Source of the DNA: Bacillota bacterium
GTDB taxonomy: Bacteria; Bacillota; Clostridia; Lachnospirales; CAG-274
Reading direction: 5' to 3'
DNA: 64,000 bases
NCBI GenBank assembly: GCA_017543265.1
Contig: JAFYGI010000004.1
Span: forward strand, 1-64,000
Shown piece by piece: positions 15,584-24,612 of this stretch. Made by a program: the position numbers and the translations under genes. Each line of letters opens with the position of its first letter. Within the stretch, counting starts at the first letter, position 1. The notes under the pieces are model-generated. The model was not told the origin of the DNA. It ran no database searches and saw only the letters and a list, made by a program, of their open reading frames with translations.

Positions 15584-15712
15584 ATGATACACGATTGGGA
15601 CGGAAACGGCAAAACGGACGATATGTTTGACGATCTTATGGATTATATGATGGTCACGGGCGGTTTTGACACCGACGACGAGGACGAGGATGAGGATTAC
15701 GACAGTGAGTGA
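15584..15712 (+). CDS. Small acidic protein with EF-hand-like start
   Basis: A 42-residue ORF with a strong AGGAGG site six bases before its ATG. It begins MIHDWDGNGKTDDMFDDLMD, in which DWDGNGKTDD resembles a calcium-binding EF-hand or dockerin loop, and ends in a run of Asp and Glu. It starts ten bases after smpB and overlaps the GTG start of the RNase H gene by eight bases, so it is probably translated and coupled. Similar short Asp-rich ORFs occur in other Clostridia; function unknown. Confidence 0.65.
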   Translation: MIHDWDGNGKTDDMFDDLMDYMMVTGGFDTDDEDEDEDYDSE

Positions 15713-16181
15713 AAACTTAAAATCATTGGATATATATACGGACGGGGCCTGCTCGGGCAACCCCGGGCCCGGCGGATACGGCGTTGTGATGCTTTATAAA
15801 AACCAGCGCAAGGAGCTGTCCGAGGGCTTTAAAAAAACCACGAACAACCGTATGGAGGTGCTTGCGGTCATAAAGGGGCTCGAGGCTCTGAAAGTGCCGT
15901 GTCAGGTAACGCTCTACAGCGACAGCAAGTATGTTGTGGATGCGATAACAAAGGGCTGGGTAAAAAAGTGGAAAAGCAACAACTGGATAAAGCCCGACAA
16001 GAAAAAGGCGCTTAATGTGGACCTCTGGGAGCGGCTTATGGCGCTTCTGGAGCGGCATAAGGTCATTTTTGTATGGGTAAAGGGTCACGCCGACAACGTT
16101 GAAAACGAAAGGTGCGACTTTCTTGCGAGACAGGCCATTTCGGACGGCCCCCTGCTGGATGACGAGGGCTTTGAAGGCTGA
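15705..16181 (+). CDS. rnhA: Ribonuclease HI
   Basis: A 158-residue RNase H type 1. The catalytic carboxylates sit in IYTDGACSGNPGPGG, NNRMEVLAVIKGLEAL, LYSDSKYVVDAI and KGHADNVENERCD, and the basic handle region KGWVKKWKSNNW is present. It cuts RNA in RNA-DNA hybrids. The start is taken as GTG 15705 with GAGG nine bases upstream; an earlier ATG at 15666 would give an unusual Thr/Arg-rich extension read in the wrong frame of the small acidic gene. It is the last gene of the PHP-smpB unit. Confidence 0.93.
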   Translation: MSENLKSLDIYTDGACSGNPGPGGYGVVMLYKNQRKELSEGFKKTTNNRMEVLAVIKGLEALKVPCQVTLYSDSKYVVDAITKGWVKKWKSNNWIKPDKKKALNVDLWERLMALLERHKVIFVWVKGHADNVENERCDFLARQAISDGPLLDDEGFEG

Positions 16182-16472
16182 AAGGCCATACATAGAAAAA
16201 ATTGTAAAAAATCAATAGAACATAGTATCCAAATAGCAAGAAAACTGTAAAAAGTTTTGAAAAAAACAAATTTTTGTGATACTTTTCTATTGATTTTTTT
16301 GTCATTAAACAGTATAATAAAATAGACTATTAATACGGACGGTCTTTGTGCGTGCGCACAGTACGGTATGGCTGTATGGGTCATATCGGCAGTGTGTGAG
16401 TTACATTTCGGCTTTCCGCATTATAGAGCTTTGGGGAAAAGGTTCCCATAAATTTAATGAAGGAGGAAAACT
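16182..16472 (+). promoter_or_regulatory. Promoter and long leader of the pectate lyase gene
   Basis: TTGATT (16290-16295), 17 bases, TATAAT (16313-16318) is a strong promoter. It leaves a leader of about 150 bases ending in AAGGAGG before the ATG. The leader shows no riboswitch I recognise. The AT-rich stretch before the promoter has no clear terminator for rnhA. Confidence 0.8.
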
Positions 16473-19436
16473 ATGAAAAAGCGTAGAATATTGGCTATGG
16501 CTTTGGCCGTAGCAATGCTTTCTTCTTCTGTTTCTTTCAATGTATACGCTGACGATGCCGCAGTTGATGCTGCGGTCACGGCGTATGAAGACGAAACGGA
16601 ATCCGGCGGCGCTATTGTATCGGACTCGGGTTCGGCAGCGTCGGAAACAGAAGACACAGTTATTTCCGCTTACGCAAGAGATGGCTGGACAGGCGGTCTT
16701 TACACCAATGTCGATCAGTCGGGCGAGTGGAAATCATCGGTATTCGGCGACTGCGGCGGTGACGATAAGGTTACCGGTTACAACGTTTTTTCAAAAGACG
16801 GTACTGAAATACCGTTCTTTGTTGCGCAGGAAGACGGCGAAGGCGAAGATAAAAGTGTAAATATGCGCATGGGTATCATAGAGGCTGACGGTACGGCTGT
16901 AAAGAACGGCTCCGTTGAGGCGGAGATGGTTGGTAAGCTTTCAACCGGCAGCGACGGTATGGTATACTACTACACCGAGCTTGACCCAAGCGATAACTTT
17001 GTACTGAGTGCCGATGTAACTATCAACAGACTCGGTACCGAGGTAAAGGACTATAAGCAGGCAGCATTTGGTGCTATGGTCCGCGAGGAAGTTATCCCTA
17101 TGGAGACTCCCGAATTCTATGAGCAGTATGTAGCACTTCTTACGGAGGCTGCAAGCCTGCCCAGAACAAAAATGGCTCAGAAAAAAGAGCTTGAGGCACA
17201 GGCTGCCGCAATGCTCGAGGGCAAGTACAAGCAGAATATGTCATCACCCTATGCGGCTGTAGGTTCCCTTTACATGAACGATATCTCAACGGCTGTAAGG
17301 GCTTTCTACCGTCAGGACGGTATCCTCAGCACAGCATCGAGTGATCCCATGACTGCATACGAAGGTTCCGATCTTCCCGTAAAGGGCGATAAGGTACACC
17401 TTACGATTTCCAAGCAGGGCGACTTTTACAAGACACAGTACGGTGAAAACGGTACTCCCGTTGTTCTTGACAAGGTGACTGTTGGCACAAACGGCAAGCT
17501 TTATGCAGGTCTTTTCGTAACAAGAGCCTGCGATGTTACATTCAAAAACATCAAGCTTGAAAAGACCAAGGCTGTATCAAGCCTTGAGCTCACATCTCTT
17601 CCGGACAAGACAAATTATATTGTAGGTACGGCAGCAGATACTATCGACACTACAGGCCTTGAGGCTAAGGTAACATATACCGACGGCACAAGCGAAACTT
17701 TGGGTGCTGATGCGCTGGTATGCAGCAACCCCGACCTTACAACTGTAGGCAACGGCAAGGAAGTTACGGTAAATTACGGCGGACAGTCGGCAACATTCAC
17801 AGTTGATGTTGACTACAACAGGGTTGTGGATATGCAGCTTGAATATGCTCCCGTTATTGTTGACTACCTTGTAGGCAGAAGATTAAACACAAACGGTCTT
17901 CAGGTGCGTGCGACATATAAGTCGGGCACATCGGAGGTTCTTGCCGCAAGCCAGTACACACTTGCTATCGACGGCCAGGAGCTTAACGACGAAAGCTACT
18001 ACTTCACACCCGATATGGTGGGTACACACACAATAACAGTTTCCTTCAAGGAGACACCTACCATACTTGCGGACGGTCACTATGTTGACTTTGATATTAC
18101 GGTAGATGCCGCAGATTTTGAAAGCATTTCCGTAAGATCACTTCCCGAGCGAGGCACTAAGGAGCTTCCTTACGACCTTGAGGAAGATGCAGACCTCAGC
18201 GGTCTTATCATCAACGGTAATTTCGTTGTTGACGAAAAGACATACAGAAAAGCACTTGACGATGATGAATACACCGTTACGGGCTTTGATGTTTCGGAGA
18301 ACGGCGTTAATAAGTTTACAAGCGAGGGCGAAAAGACCTTAACGGTAACTTATAATAACGATCCTTCCAAGACTTGTACATTCACCGTTATCGTAAAGGC
18401 TAAAAAGCCTGTTAAGACATATATCCAGAACTACCCCAGACTTACATACTATGTAGGCGAGCAGTTCGACGAAACGGGTATCTCCGTATACCTCAGATAC
18501 AGCAACGATACGGTAAGACTTCTTGACAGAAGCGAGTACGACATCGTTACGGACGATTTTGATTCGTCTGTTGCGGACACAACAACAAGCGTTAAGGTAG
18601 TTGCCGATGTTGAAGGCAAGCAGGCTACCATCACACTTAATGTAAAGATAATCGGCGATAAGGGCAAAGTATGGAAGGCTACACTCATGGGCGCATCTTC
18701 ACTGGGCGTAAGTGAGAGCGATCCTTCATCCAATATCACCGTTTATGACGAAAACGGCGACCAGTCACTCTACCTTACAGGCGACAAGGGCTATCCCGTT
18801 TCCGACCCTGCGGTAGGCATCATGAAGGACGGCGAAATGACCAACGTAAGCAAGGTCAACGTAGCATCATGGGGCGGCGCAGGTAAGTATGCTACAGACC
18901 ATGACGGTATCGCATACTACTACACAAGAGTAAACGCAGACGACAACTTCGAGATGTCGGCTGACGTTACCGTAAACAAATATATCCGCGACCCTGCAAA
19001 CGCAGCGGATGCCAAGCTTATTGCCGATAAGAAGGCAAAGATGCAGGAAATTTACAACAAGCAGAGCTACATTGACGAGGAAACAGGCGACATCAAGCAG
19101 GTTACCGACTTAATGGCACTTGATATGGTACGTTCCGGTCAGGAAGCGTTCGGTATCATGGCTCGTGACGTTATCCCTCTGTTCCTTCCCGTTGAGGATG
19201 GCGGTAACGATAACTCCATCACAACAGATTTCGATAAGGCGCACAAGGACAAGTACGGCGAGCCTATAAGCATCTTTGAGGCATATAAGATGCAGGAGGC
19301 CGGTGAACTTGAGGCCGGTATCACAAACGAGGATGTAAACATCATTTCGTTCTCATCAAACGTAATCGTTGCGGGCGGTGCTACGGCATCTACTTTCCCG
19401 ACCGATACAACAGCAGCAAGCTTCAAGGAAAAGTAA
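16473..19436 (+). CDS. N-terminal part of a secreted SLH pectate lyase (ends at an in-frame TAA)
   Basis: 987 residues with a typical signal peptide (MKKRRILAMALAVAMLSSS...). Residues ~60-365 form a laminin-like or carbohydrate-binding module (DNFVLSADVTINR) with a helical insertion. Residues ~370-730 are three to four bacterial Ig-like repeats (VGTAADTIDTTGLEAKVTYTDGTSE pattern). From ~735 a second copy of the first module begins (DNFEMSADVTVNKY) and is cut at TAA 19434. Reading on in the same frame completes the module and gives a PL9 lyase with SLH repeats. Alone this fragment would be secreted but lacks the catalytic and anchoring domains. Codon use is that of a highly expressed gene. See the next entry. 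Confidence 0.9.
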   Translation: MKKRRILAMALAVAMLSSSVSFNVYADDAAVDAAVTAYEDETESGGAIVSDSGSAASETEDTVISAYARDGWTGGLYTNVDQSGEWKSSVFGDCGGDDKVTGYNVFSKDGTEIPFFVAQEDGEGEDKSVNMRMGIIEADGTAVKNGSVEAEMVGKLSTGSDGMVYYYTELDPSDNFVLSADVTINRLGTEVKDYKQAAFGAMVREEVIPMETPEFYEQYVALLTEAASLPRTKMAQKKELEAQAAAMLEGKYKQNMSSPYAAVGSLYMNDISTAVRAFYRQDGILSTASSDPMTAYEGSDLPVKGDKVHLTISKQGDFYKTQYGENGTPVVLDKVTVGTNGKLYAGLFVTRACDVTFKNIKLEKTKAVSSLELTSLPDKTNYIVGTAADTIDTTGLEAKVTYTDGTSETLGADALVCSNPDLTTVGNGKEVTVNYGGQSATFTVDVDYNRVVDMQLEYAPVIVDYLVGRRLNTNGLQVRATYKSGTSEVLAASQYTLAIDGQELNDESYYFTPDMVGTHTITVSFKETPTILADGHYVDFDITVDAADFESISVRSLPERGTKELPYDLEEDADLSGLIINGNFVVDEKTYRKALDDDEYTVTGFDVSENGVNKFTSEGEKTLTVTYNNDPSKTCTFTVIVKAKKPVKTYIQNYPRLTYYVGEQFDETGISVYLRYSNDTVRLLDRSEYDIVTDDFDSSVADTTTSVKVVADVEGKQATITLNVKIIGDKGKVWKATLMGASSLGVSESDPSSNITVYDENGDQSLYLTGDKGYPVSDPAVGIMKDGEMTNVSKVNVASWGGAGKYATDHDGIAYYYTRVNADDNFEMSADVTVNKYIRDPANAADAKLIADKKAKMQEIYNKQSYIDEETGDIKQVTDLMALDMVRSGQEAFGIMARDVIPLFLPVEDGGNDNSITTDFDKAHKDKYGEPISIFEAYKMQEAGELEAGITNEDVNIISFSSNVIVAGGATASTFPTDTTAASFKEK
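19434..19436 (+). other. In-frame TAA interrupting the pectate lyase gene
   Basis: This single stop is codon 988 of an otherwise open frame of about 1,968 codons (16473-22376). Protein similarity between the two modules runs straight across it. It may be a recent nonsense mutation, a sequencing error or a readthrough site. Confidence 0.9.
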
Positions 19437-22376
19437 GTTCAAAACAGAATTACTCTTTCCTACAGAAGCGGCGTAAGAAGTATTGACGGTGCAGGCTCCA
19501 ACGCAAAGGGCGGTTTCAAGACATCAACGACCAGACTTCCCGTTGCGGGCGACAAGTACCACATCACATTAAAGAAGATCAACTACGGTTATTCTTTAAC
19601 AACAACAGACCTTACCGAGGGTGCTGACACCTACGGTCAGACAGAAACGGTTTACTGCTTCGAGCAGAGAGAGAAGATCGAGGGTCTTCTTACAAAGCAG
19701 GACAAAAAGAACATCTACGTTGGTTTCTTCGCTTGCCGTTATGCGGACATCGATGTTGAAGATATCAAGCTTAAAGAAGTAGATGCAAATAACGACCCTG
19801 CTGTAGCAGACCTTGAAGAGGACGTATACTCGCCCAAGCTTAATGTAGCTTCCGAGCTTTATACATCCGAGGAGAACTATCAGCTTCTTCTTACAACTTC
19901 CAACCCGAGCGGCGGCCTTGTTACAATAAAGCACAACGGCAATATTATCAAGGAAGACGTTCCCGTTATCAAGAAGGGTTCAACATACAATGTACCGCTT
20001 GTACCCGACTCGATCAACCATTTTGAGTTCATCTACAGACCCAGCGAGCTTGACCTTTGCTACAGCTACGACAAGGTCGTTTCAAGAGTGGATGTTACTC
20101 ACAAGTATACAGACAAGCTTTCGGATGTTATCTATGTAGGACCCGAGGGCAAGGTAAGCGGTGCCGGCACAAAAGACGATCCTATGGATCTTGAGGCTGC
20201 TATCGGCATCATCAAGAAGGGCCAGACCATCTTAATGCTTGATGGTACATACAAGCCCAGAGATACTATCAACATCCTTGTTTCCAACAGTGGTTCCAAG
20301 CGTGCGAAGAAAGCCCTTAAGGCTGATGAGGGCGCTAACCCTGTTGTAGACCTTCAGGATATGAATGCCGGCTTCATCATCTCCGCTAACTACTGGGATT
20401 TTGAAGGCTTCACGGTTATGCGTTCGGCAGGTAACAACAAGCCGTTCCATATCGGCGGTGACCACAACACGGTCAAGAACTGTACATTCCACGACAACGG
20501 CGACTGCGGCCTGCAGATAAGCCGTACAGACAACAGCGAGATGTTTGAGGATTGGCCTCAGTCAAACCTCGTCCTCAACTGTGAGGCTTACAACAACTGC
20601 GACCCGTCCAAGAACAACGCAGACGGTTTCGCTATCAAGCTTACCGTAGGTAACGGCAACGTATTCAAGGGCTGTGTATCTCACCACAACCTTGACGACG
20701 GCTGGGATCTTTACACCAAGCTTTCAACAGGTGCTATCGGTGTTGTACAGGTAGAAAACTGTGCATCCTACAGACAGGGCTTCAAGCTCAATGATGACGG
20801 CACAGACGTTGACTATCGCGCAACAAGCGGTGGTAACGGCTTCAAGGCAGGCGGCGAGTCCATCGCTGTTATGCACTACTTCAAGGATTGTATCTCCTTT
20901 AACAACAAGGGTAACGGATACGATTCAAACTCTAACCAGAATGGTAAGTTAAGAAACGTTATTTTCTATAACAACCAGTATTCAAACGTAGCGCTTTATT
21001 CTTCAAAGCGTTCCGAATACGCATACGACCTTAAGGGCGTTGTATCCTACAGGGATGACAAGGCAGTCTACACAGACTCCACACTTGCAGACCGCGTAGG
21101 TACACTTACCGAATATGCTCACTACAAGAACAATGTTGAGGATAACGACCTTAAGACAGAGACAAGCAACTACTTCATTTGGGACGATCCCAAGGCTCCG
21201 AGTGAAAGCAGACAGATCGCTGTAAGCAATGTAAACTATAAGGCTCAGACCTATGATACAGAGATACTTGCAAGCGAAGAGCTGGATGCGGTGAACTTCT
21301 TCCAGAGTCTTAACGAGGGCGACTCCCTTACAGAGCAGGGCGGTTCAAGATACCCGAGAAATGCCGAAACAGGCGAGTTCGAGTTTGGTCCGTTCCTTGC
21401 AAGAAAGGTAGCTTATGTTCATGACCCGGCTGATGCTGTAACACTTCCGGATAACGGCGAGAACGTTACACCCGCACCCGGTCCCGAGGATTCTACAGAA
21501 ACCACTACCAAGTCACAGGGCGGCGGAAACGGCGGCGGTGGCAACGGCGGTGGCGGCGGTGGCGGCGGCGGTGCCGCAGGCGGCACAAGCTCAAGGCTTA
21601 TAACCACCGAAGCAGCAGAGACCGAGGAAACTACCGAGAGAACTACCTCTGGCAGTATCGAGGAAACAACGGTAACAGTACCCGATGACAATGCAGATCT
21701 CTTTGACGATCTTGACAGCAAGCCTTGGGCAGCAGAGGCGGTAAATGCACTTGCTTCCGCAGGCATCATCAACGGTACGGGTTACAGGACCTTCTCACCC
21801 GATGCTAAGTGCAAGCGTGCAGACTTTGCGATAATGCTTGTTAAGCTTCTTGGCATCGAGGGTACGGCATCCGACAACTTTGACGATGTTGAACCCGATA
21901 AGTATTACTACAACTATGTTGGTCTTGCAAAAGAGGCAGGCATAGTAAACGGCTACGGCGATGGTAAATTCGGCCCCGAGAACCTCTGCACAAGAGAGGA
22001 GCTTATGGTCATGGTTGCCAACGCTCTGGCACAGACAGGCATTGATATAACCGCAGATGCAGCTGTTCTTGATAAGTTTGCAGATGCAGAGGATGTTGCT
22101 GATTGGGCTAAGCCTTATGTTGCATACCTTGTATCCGCAGGCATCGTAAACGGCGCTGACGGCAATATCAATTCCAAGGCTTATATAACAAGAGCAGAGG
22201 TTGCTGTTATCATGTATAACATTGCAAACGAGCTTGGCTTGTTCAGCGAGGCTGAAGAAGTGATCGAAGTAGTTGAGGAAGAGACCGAGGAGACCACAGA
22301 AGAGTCTGCCGAGGAAACGACCGAGGCTGCAGAGGGCGAAACTGTTGAGGAGACAACCGAGGCAGAAAACGCTTAA
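19437..22376 (+). CDS. C-terminal part of the same gene: PL9-family pectate lyase with SLH anchor
   Basis: 979 codons in the frame of the preceding fragment with no further stop; the first usable start codon is GTG 20088 and it has no ribosome site. It completes the second carbohydrate-binding-like module, then has a parallel beta-helix with PL9 motifs: NADGF and, 24 residues on, DDGWD, the spacing of the Pel9A calcium site, with the candidate catalytic lysine in GNGFKAGG. A Gly-rich linker and Thr/Glu tract lead to three SLH repeats that would hold the enzyme on the cell wall, then an EETTE tail. PL9 enzymes cleave polygalacturonate. Without readthrough this half has no signal peptide. Confidence 0.88.
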   Translation, partial: VQNRITLSYRSGVRSIDGAGSNAKGGFKTSTTRLPVAGDKYHITLKKINYGYSLTTTDLTEGADTYGQTETVYCFEQREKIEGLLTKQDKKNIYVGFFACRYADIDVEDIKLKEVDANNDPAVADLEEDVYSPKLNVASELYTSEENYQLLLTTSNPSGGLVTIKHNGNIIKEDVPVIKKGSTYNVPLVPDSINHFEFIYRPSELDLCYSYDKVVSRVDVTHKYTDKLSDVIYVGPEGKVSGAGTKDDPMDLEAAIGIIKKGQTILMLDGTYKPRDTINILVSNSGSKRAKKALKADEGANPVVDLQDMNAGFIISANYWDFEGFTVMRSAGNNKPFHIGGDHNTVKNCTFHDNGDCGLQISRTDNSEMFEDWPQSNLVLNCEAYNNCDPSKNNADGFAIKLTVGNGNVFKGCVSHHNLDDGWDLYTKLSTGAIGVVQVENCASYRQGFKLNDDGTDVDYRATSGGNGFKAGGESIAVMHYFKDCISFNNKGNGYDSNSNQNGKLRNVIFYNNQYSNVALYSSKRSEYAYDLKGVVSYRDDKAVYTDSTLADRVGTLTEYAHYKNNVEDNDLKTETSNYFIWDDPKAPSESRQIAVSNVNYKAQTYDTEILASEELDAVNFFQSLNEGDSLTEQGGSRYPRNAETGEFEFGPFLARKVAYVHDPADAVTLPDNGENVTPAPGPEDSTETTTKSQGGGNGGGGNGGGGGGGGGAAGGTSSRLITTEAAETEETTERTTSGSIEETTVTVPDDNADLFDDLDSKPWAAEAVNALASAGIINGTGYRTFSPDAKCKRADFAIMLVKLLGIEGTASDNFDDVEPDKYYYNYVGLAKEAGIVNGYGDGKFGPENLCTREELMVMVANALAQTGIDITADAAVLDKFADAEDVADWAKPYVAYLVSAGIVNGADGNINSKAYITRAEVAVIMYNIANELGLFSEAEEVIEVVEEETEETTEESAEETTEAAEGETVEETTEAENA

Positions 22377-22389
22377 TATAACTTTAAGG

Positions 22390-22416
22390 GACCGCCCGTT
22401 CGGGCGGTCTCTTTTT
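22390..22416 (+). terminator. Terminator after the pectate lyase gene
   Basis: GACCGCCCG-TT-CGGGCGGTC perfect hairpin followed by CTTTTTG, 13 bases after the stop codon. Confidence 0.95.
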
Positions 22417-22475
22417 GTGTTGTAAAAAAATACAGATTGTGGTATACTAAAATAAAGCATGAGGGAGGTGTTTTT

Positions 22476-24605
22476 ATGGAGGAAATATATAACGAGCGTT
22501 ACGAGAAAATATGGGGTTTTATAAACGATGAAAGCTATACGCCGATGACGGCAAAGGATATTTCCATGCTCCTTGATATAAGAACGGGCGATATACAGAT
22601 GCTGTACGACATACTGGACGACATGGAAAAAAAGGGAAAGATAATTCTCACAAAAAAGGGCAAGATAATGCTGCCCGCAGACCAGAATTTGTATACGGGT
22701 ACATTTACGGGCAACGCCCGCGGCTTTGGCTTTGTCACGCGCGACGATATGCCGCTTGCGGAAGATATTTTTATACCTGCATCCGCGGTAAACGGCGCCA
22801 TACACCGCGATAAGGTCATGTGCCGCATAACCTCGCATTTCGGCAAGCGTGCCGAGGGCGAGATAGTAAAAATAATCGAAAGAAATATGAAGCATATAGT
22901 CGGCACCTTTGAGGAGGGCAAGGGATACGGCTTTGTTGTGCCAGACGACAAAAAGCTGGCCGATGACATCTTTATCTCCAAAACCAACACTATGGGTGCG
23001 GTAACGGGACATAAGGTGGTAGTAAAAATAATCAAAAATGCGGGCGACGATACCAAGGCCGAGGGCAAGGTGGTCGAGATAATCGGACATATAAACGACC
23101 CGGGCGTGGATATTGTGTCCATTATACGCCAGTTTGAGCTGCCTATGGACTTTGACGAAAAGGTATACGCCTATACGGAAAACGTCCCCTCCGAGGTCTC
23201 GGACGAGGAAATGCAAAACAGGACGGACTACCGCGGCGTGCAGATGGTGACTATAGACGGCGAGGATGCAAAGGATCTGGACGATGCCGTGTCCGTGGAA
23301 AAGCTGGAAAACGGCAGCTATCGTCTGGGCGTGTATATTGCCGATGTGTCGCACTATGTTACACAGGGCAGTCCTCTCGATAAGGCGGCGTATGAGCGCG
23401 GCACCAGCGTTTATCTTGTGGACCGTGTTATCCCCATGCTGCCGCATAAGCTGTCAAACGGCATTTGCTCGCTTAACGAGGGCTGTGACAGACTTTGCCT
23501 TTGCTGTATAATGGAGATAGACAGGGAAGGCACGGTAGTTTCGCAGAAAATAGAGCGTGCCGTAATAAATGTTGACAGACGTATGAGCTATACGGTGGTA
23601 AACAGCATACTTACGGACGAAAACAGCCCCTATAAGGAGGAATACGGGGAGCTTATACCCATGTTTGTCCTGATGGGCGAGCTTCGCGATATTTTGTTTG
23701 AAAAGCGCAGAAAACGCGGCGCAATAGAGTTTGAATCGCGCGAGGCAAAAATAATCCTTGACGAAAACGGCAAGCCTGTGGATATAAAGCCGTATGAGCG
23801 CAATCTCGCCACGGGCATAATAGAGGAATTTATGCTTGCGGCAAACGAGTGTATAGCCGAGTATTATTTCTGGCTTGAACTGCCGTTTGTATTCCGCAAC
23901 CATGAGGAGCCCGACAGCGAAAAGGTGGAAAAGCTGCGCGAGATCATCGCAAAGCTGGGCTTTTACCTGAAGGGCAGTGCAACGCACCCAAAAAGCTTCC
24001 AAAAGCTGCTGGCGCAGACCAAGGATAAGCCCGAGGAAATGCTTATACACCGCATGGTGCTGCGCAGTCTGAAGCAGGCAAGGTACAGCCCGTCAAATCT
24101 CGGACATTTTGGTCTGGCGGCAAAATATTACTGCCATTTTACCTCGCCGATACGCCGTTATCCCGATCTTCAGATACACCGCATAATCAGCAAAAATATC
24201 GAGGGCACACTTACCGAGGGGGATATCGCATATCTTAACAAAAATCTGCCCGAGATAACCTCGCATTGCTCCATGACGGAGCGCAGAGCCGATGAGGCGG
24301 AGCGCGAGACCGACAAGTACAAGATGACGGAATATATGTCGGATAAGGTGGGACAGTGCTTTGACGGCATTATCAGCGGCGTGACAAACTGGGGTATATA
24401 TGTGGAGCTGCCCAATACCATAGAGGGTATGGTGGCCGTTAAAAATCTTGTCGGCGACAGCTATATATTTGACGAGGACAATATGCTGTTTTACGGCGAA
24501 AGAACGCATAAAGAGTATAAAATAGGACAGCCCGTGCGGGTAAAGCTGGAAAGCGCAAGTGTTCTGACCCGCACCATAGATTTTAAATTTGTTGATACGG
24601 AGTGA
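22476..24605 (+). CDS. rnr: Ribonuclease R
   Basis: A 709-residue 3'-to-5' exoribonuclease of the RNB family. Order: N-terminal winged-helix region, two cold-shock domains (GFVTRDD, GFVVPDD), the RNB catalytic domain with metal-binding aspartates in DGEDAKDLDDAVSVE, and a C-terminal S1 domain (GQCFDGIISGVTNWGIYVELPNTIEGMV). The start is ATG 22476 behind GGGAGGTG; an ATG 39 bases earlier lies before that site. RNase R degrades structured RNA and works with SmpB-tmRNA, whose gene lies 7 kb upstream. The YifB gene follows directly. Confidence 0.96.
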   Translation: MEEIYNERYEKIWGFINDESYTPMTAKDISMLLDIRTGDIQMLYDILDDMEKKGKIILTKKGKIMLPADQNLYTGTFTGNARGFGFVTRDDMPLAEDIFIPASAVNGAIHRDKVMCRITSHFGKRAEGEIVKIIERNMKHIVGTFEEGKGYGFVVPDDKKLADDIFISKTNTMGAVTGHKVVVKIIKNAGDDTKAEGKVVEIIGHINDPGVDIVSIIRQFELPMDFDEKVYAYTENVPSEVSDEEMQNRTDYRGVQMVTIDGEDAKDLDDAVSVEKLENGSYRLGVYIADVSHYVTQGSPLDKAAYERGTSVYLVDRVIPMLPHKLSNGICSLNEGCDRLCLCCIMEIDREGTVVSQKIERAVINVDRRMSYTVVNSILTDENSPYKEEYGELIPMFVLMGELRDILFEKRRKRGAIEFESREAKIILDENGKPVDIKPYERNLATGIIEEFMLAANECIAEYYFWLELPFVFRNHEEPDSEKVEKLREIIAKLGFYLKGSATHPKSFQKLLAQTKDKPEEMLIHRMVLRSLKQARYSPSNLGHFGLAAKYYCHFTSPIRRYPDLQIHRIISKNIEGTLTEGDIAYLNKNLPEITSHCSMTERRADEAERETDKYKMTEYMSDKVGQCFDGIISGVTNWGIYVELPNTIEGMVAVKNLVGDSYIFDEDNMLFYGERTHKEYKIGQPVRVKLESASVLTRTIDFKFVDTE

Positions 24606-24612
24606 TGAAACT

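Noticed and set aside
16063..16384. Minus-strand frames across the rnhA end and the lyase promoter
   Set aside because: Low-complexity translations of an AT-rich spacer, with no ribosome site, opposite a clear promoter and gene.
21419..21772. Minus-strand frame with a Pro run
   Set aside because: It is the complement of the Gly-rich linker of the pectate lyase.
21795..23447. Long minus-strand open frame (550 codons) opposite the lyase and rnr genes
   Set aside because: It is the reverse of well-supported RNase R and SLH coding sequence; its translation is Cys/Tyr/His-rich with no family resemblance.
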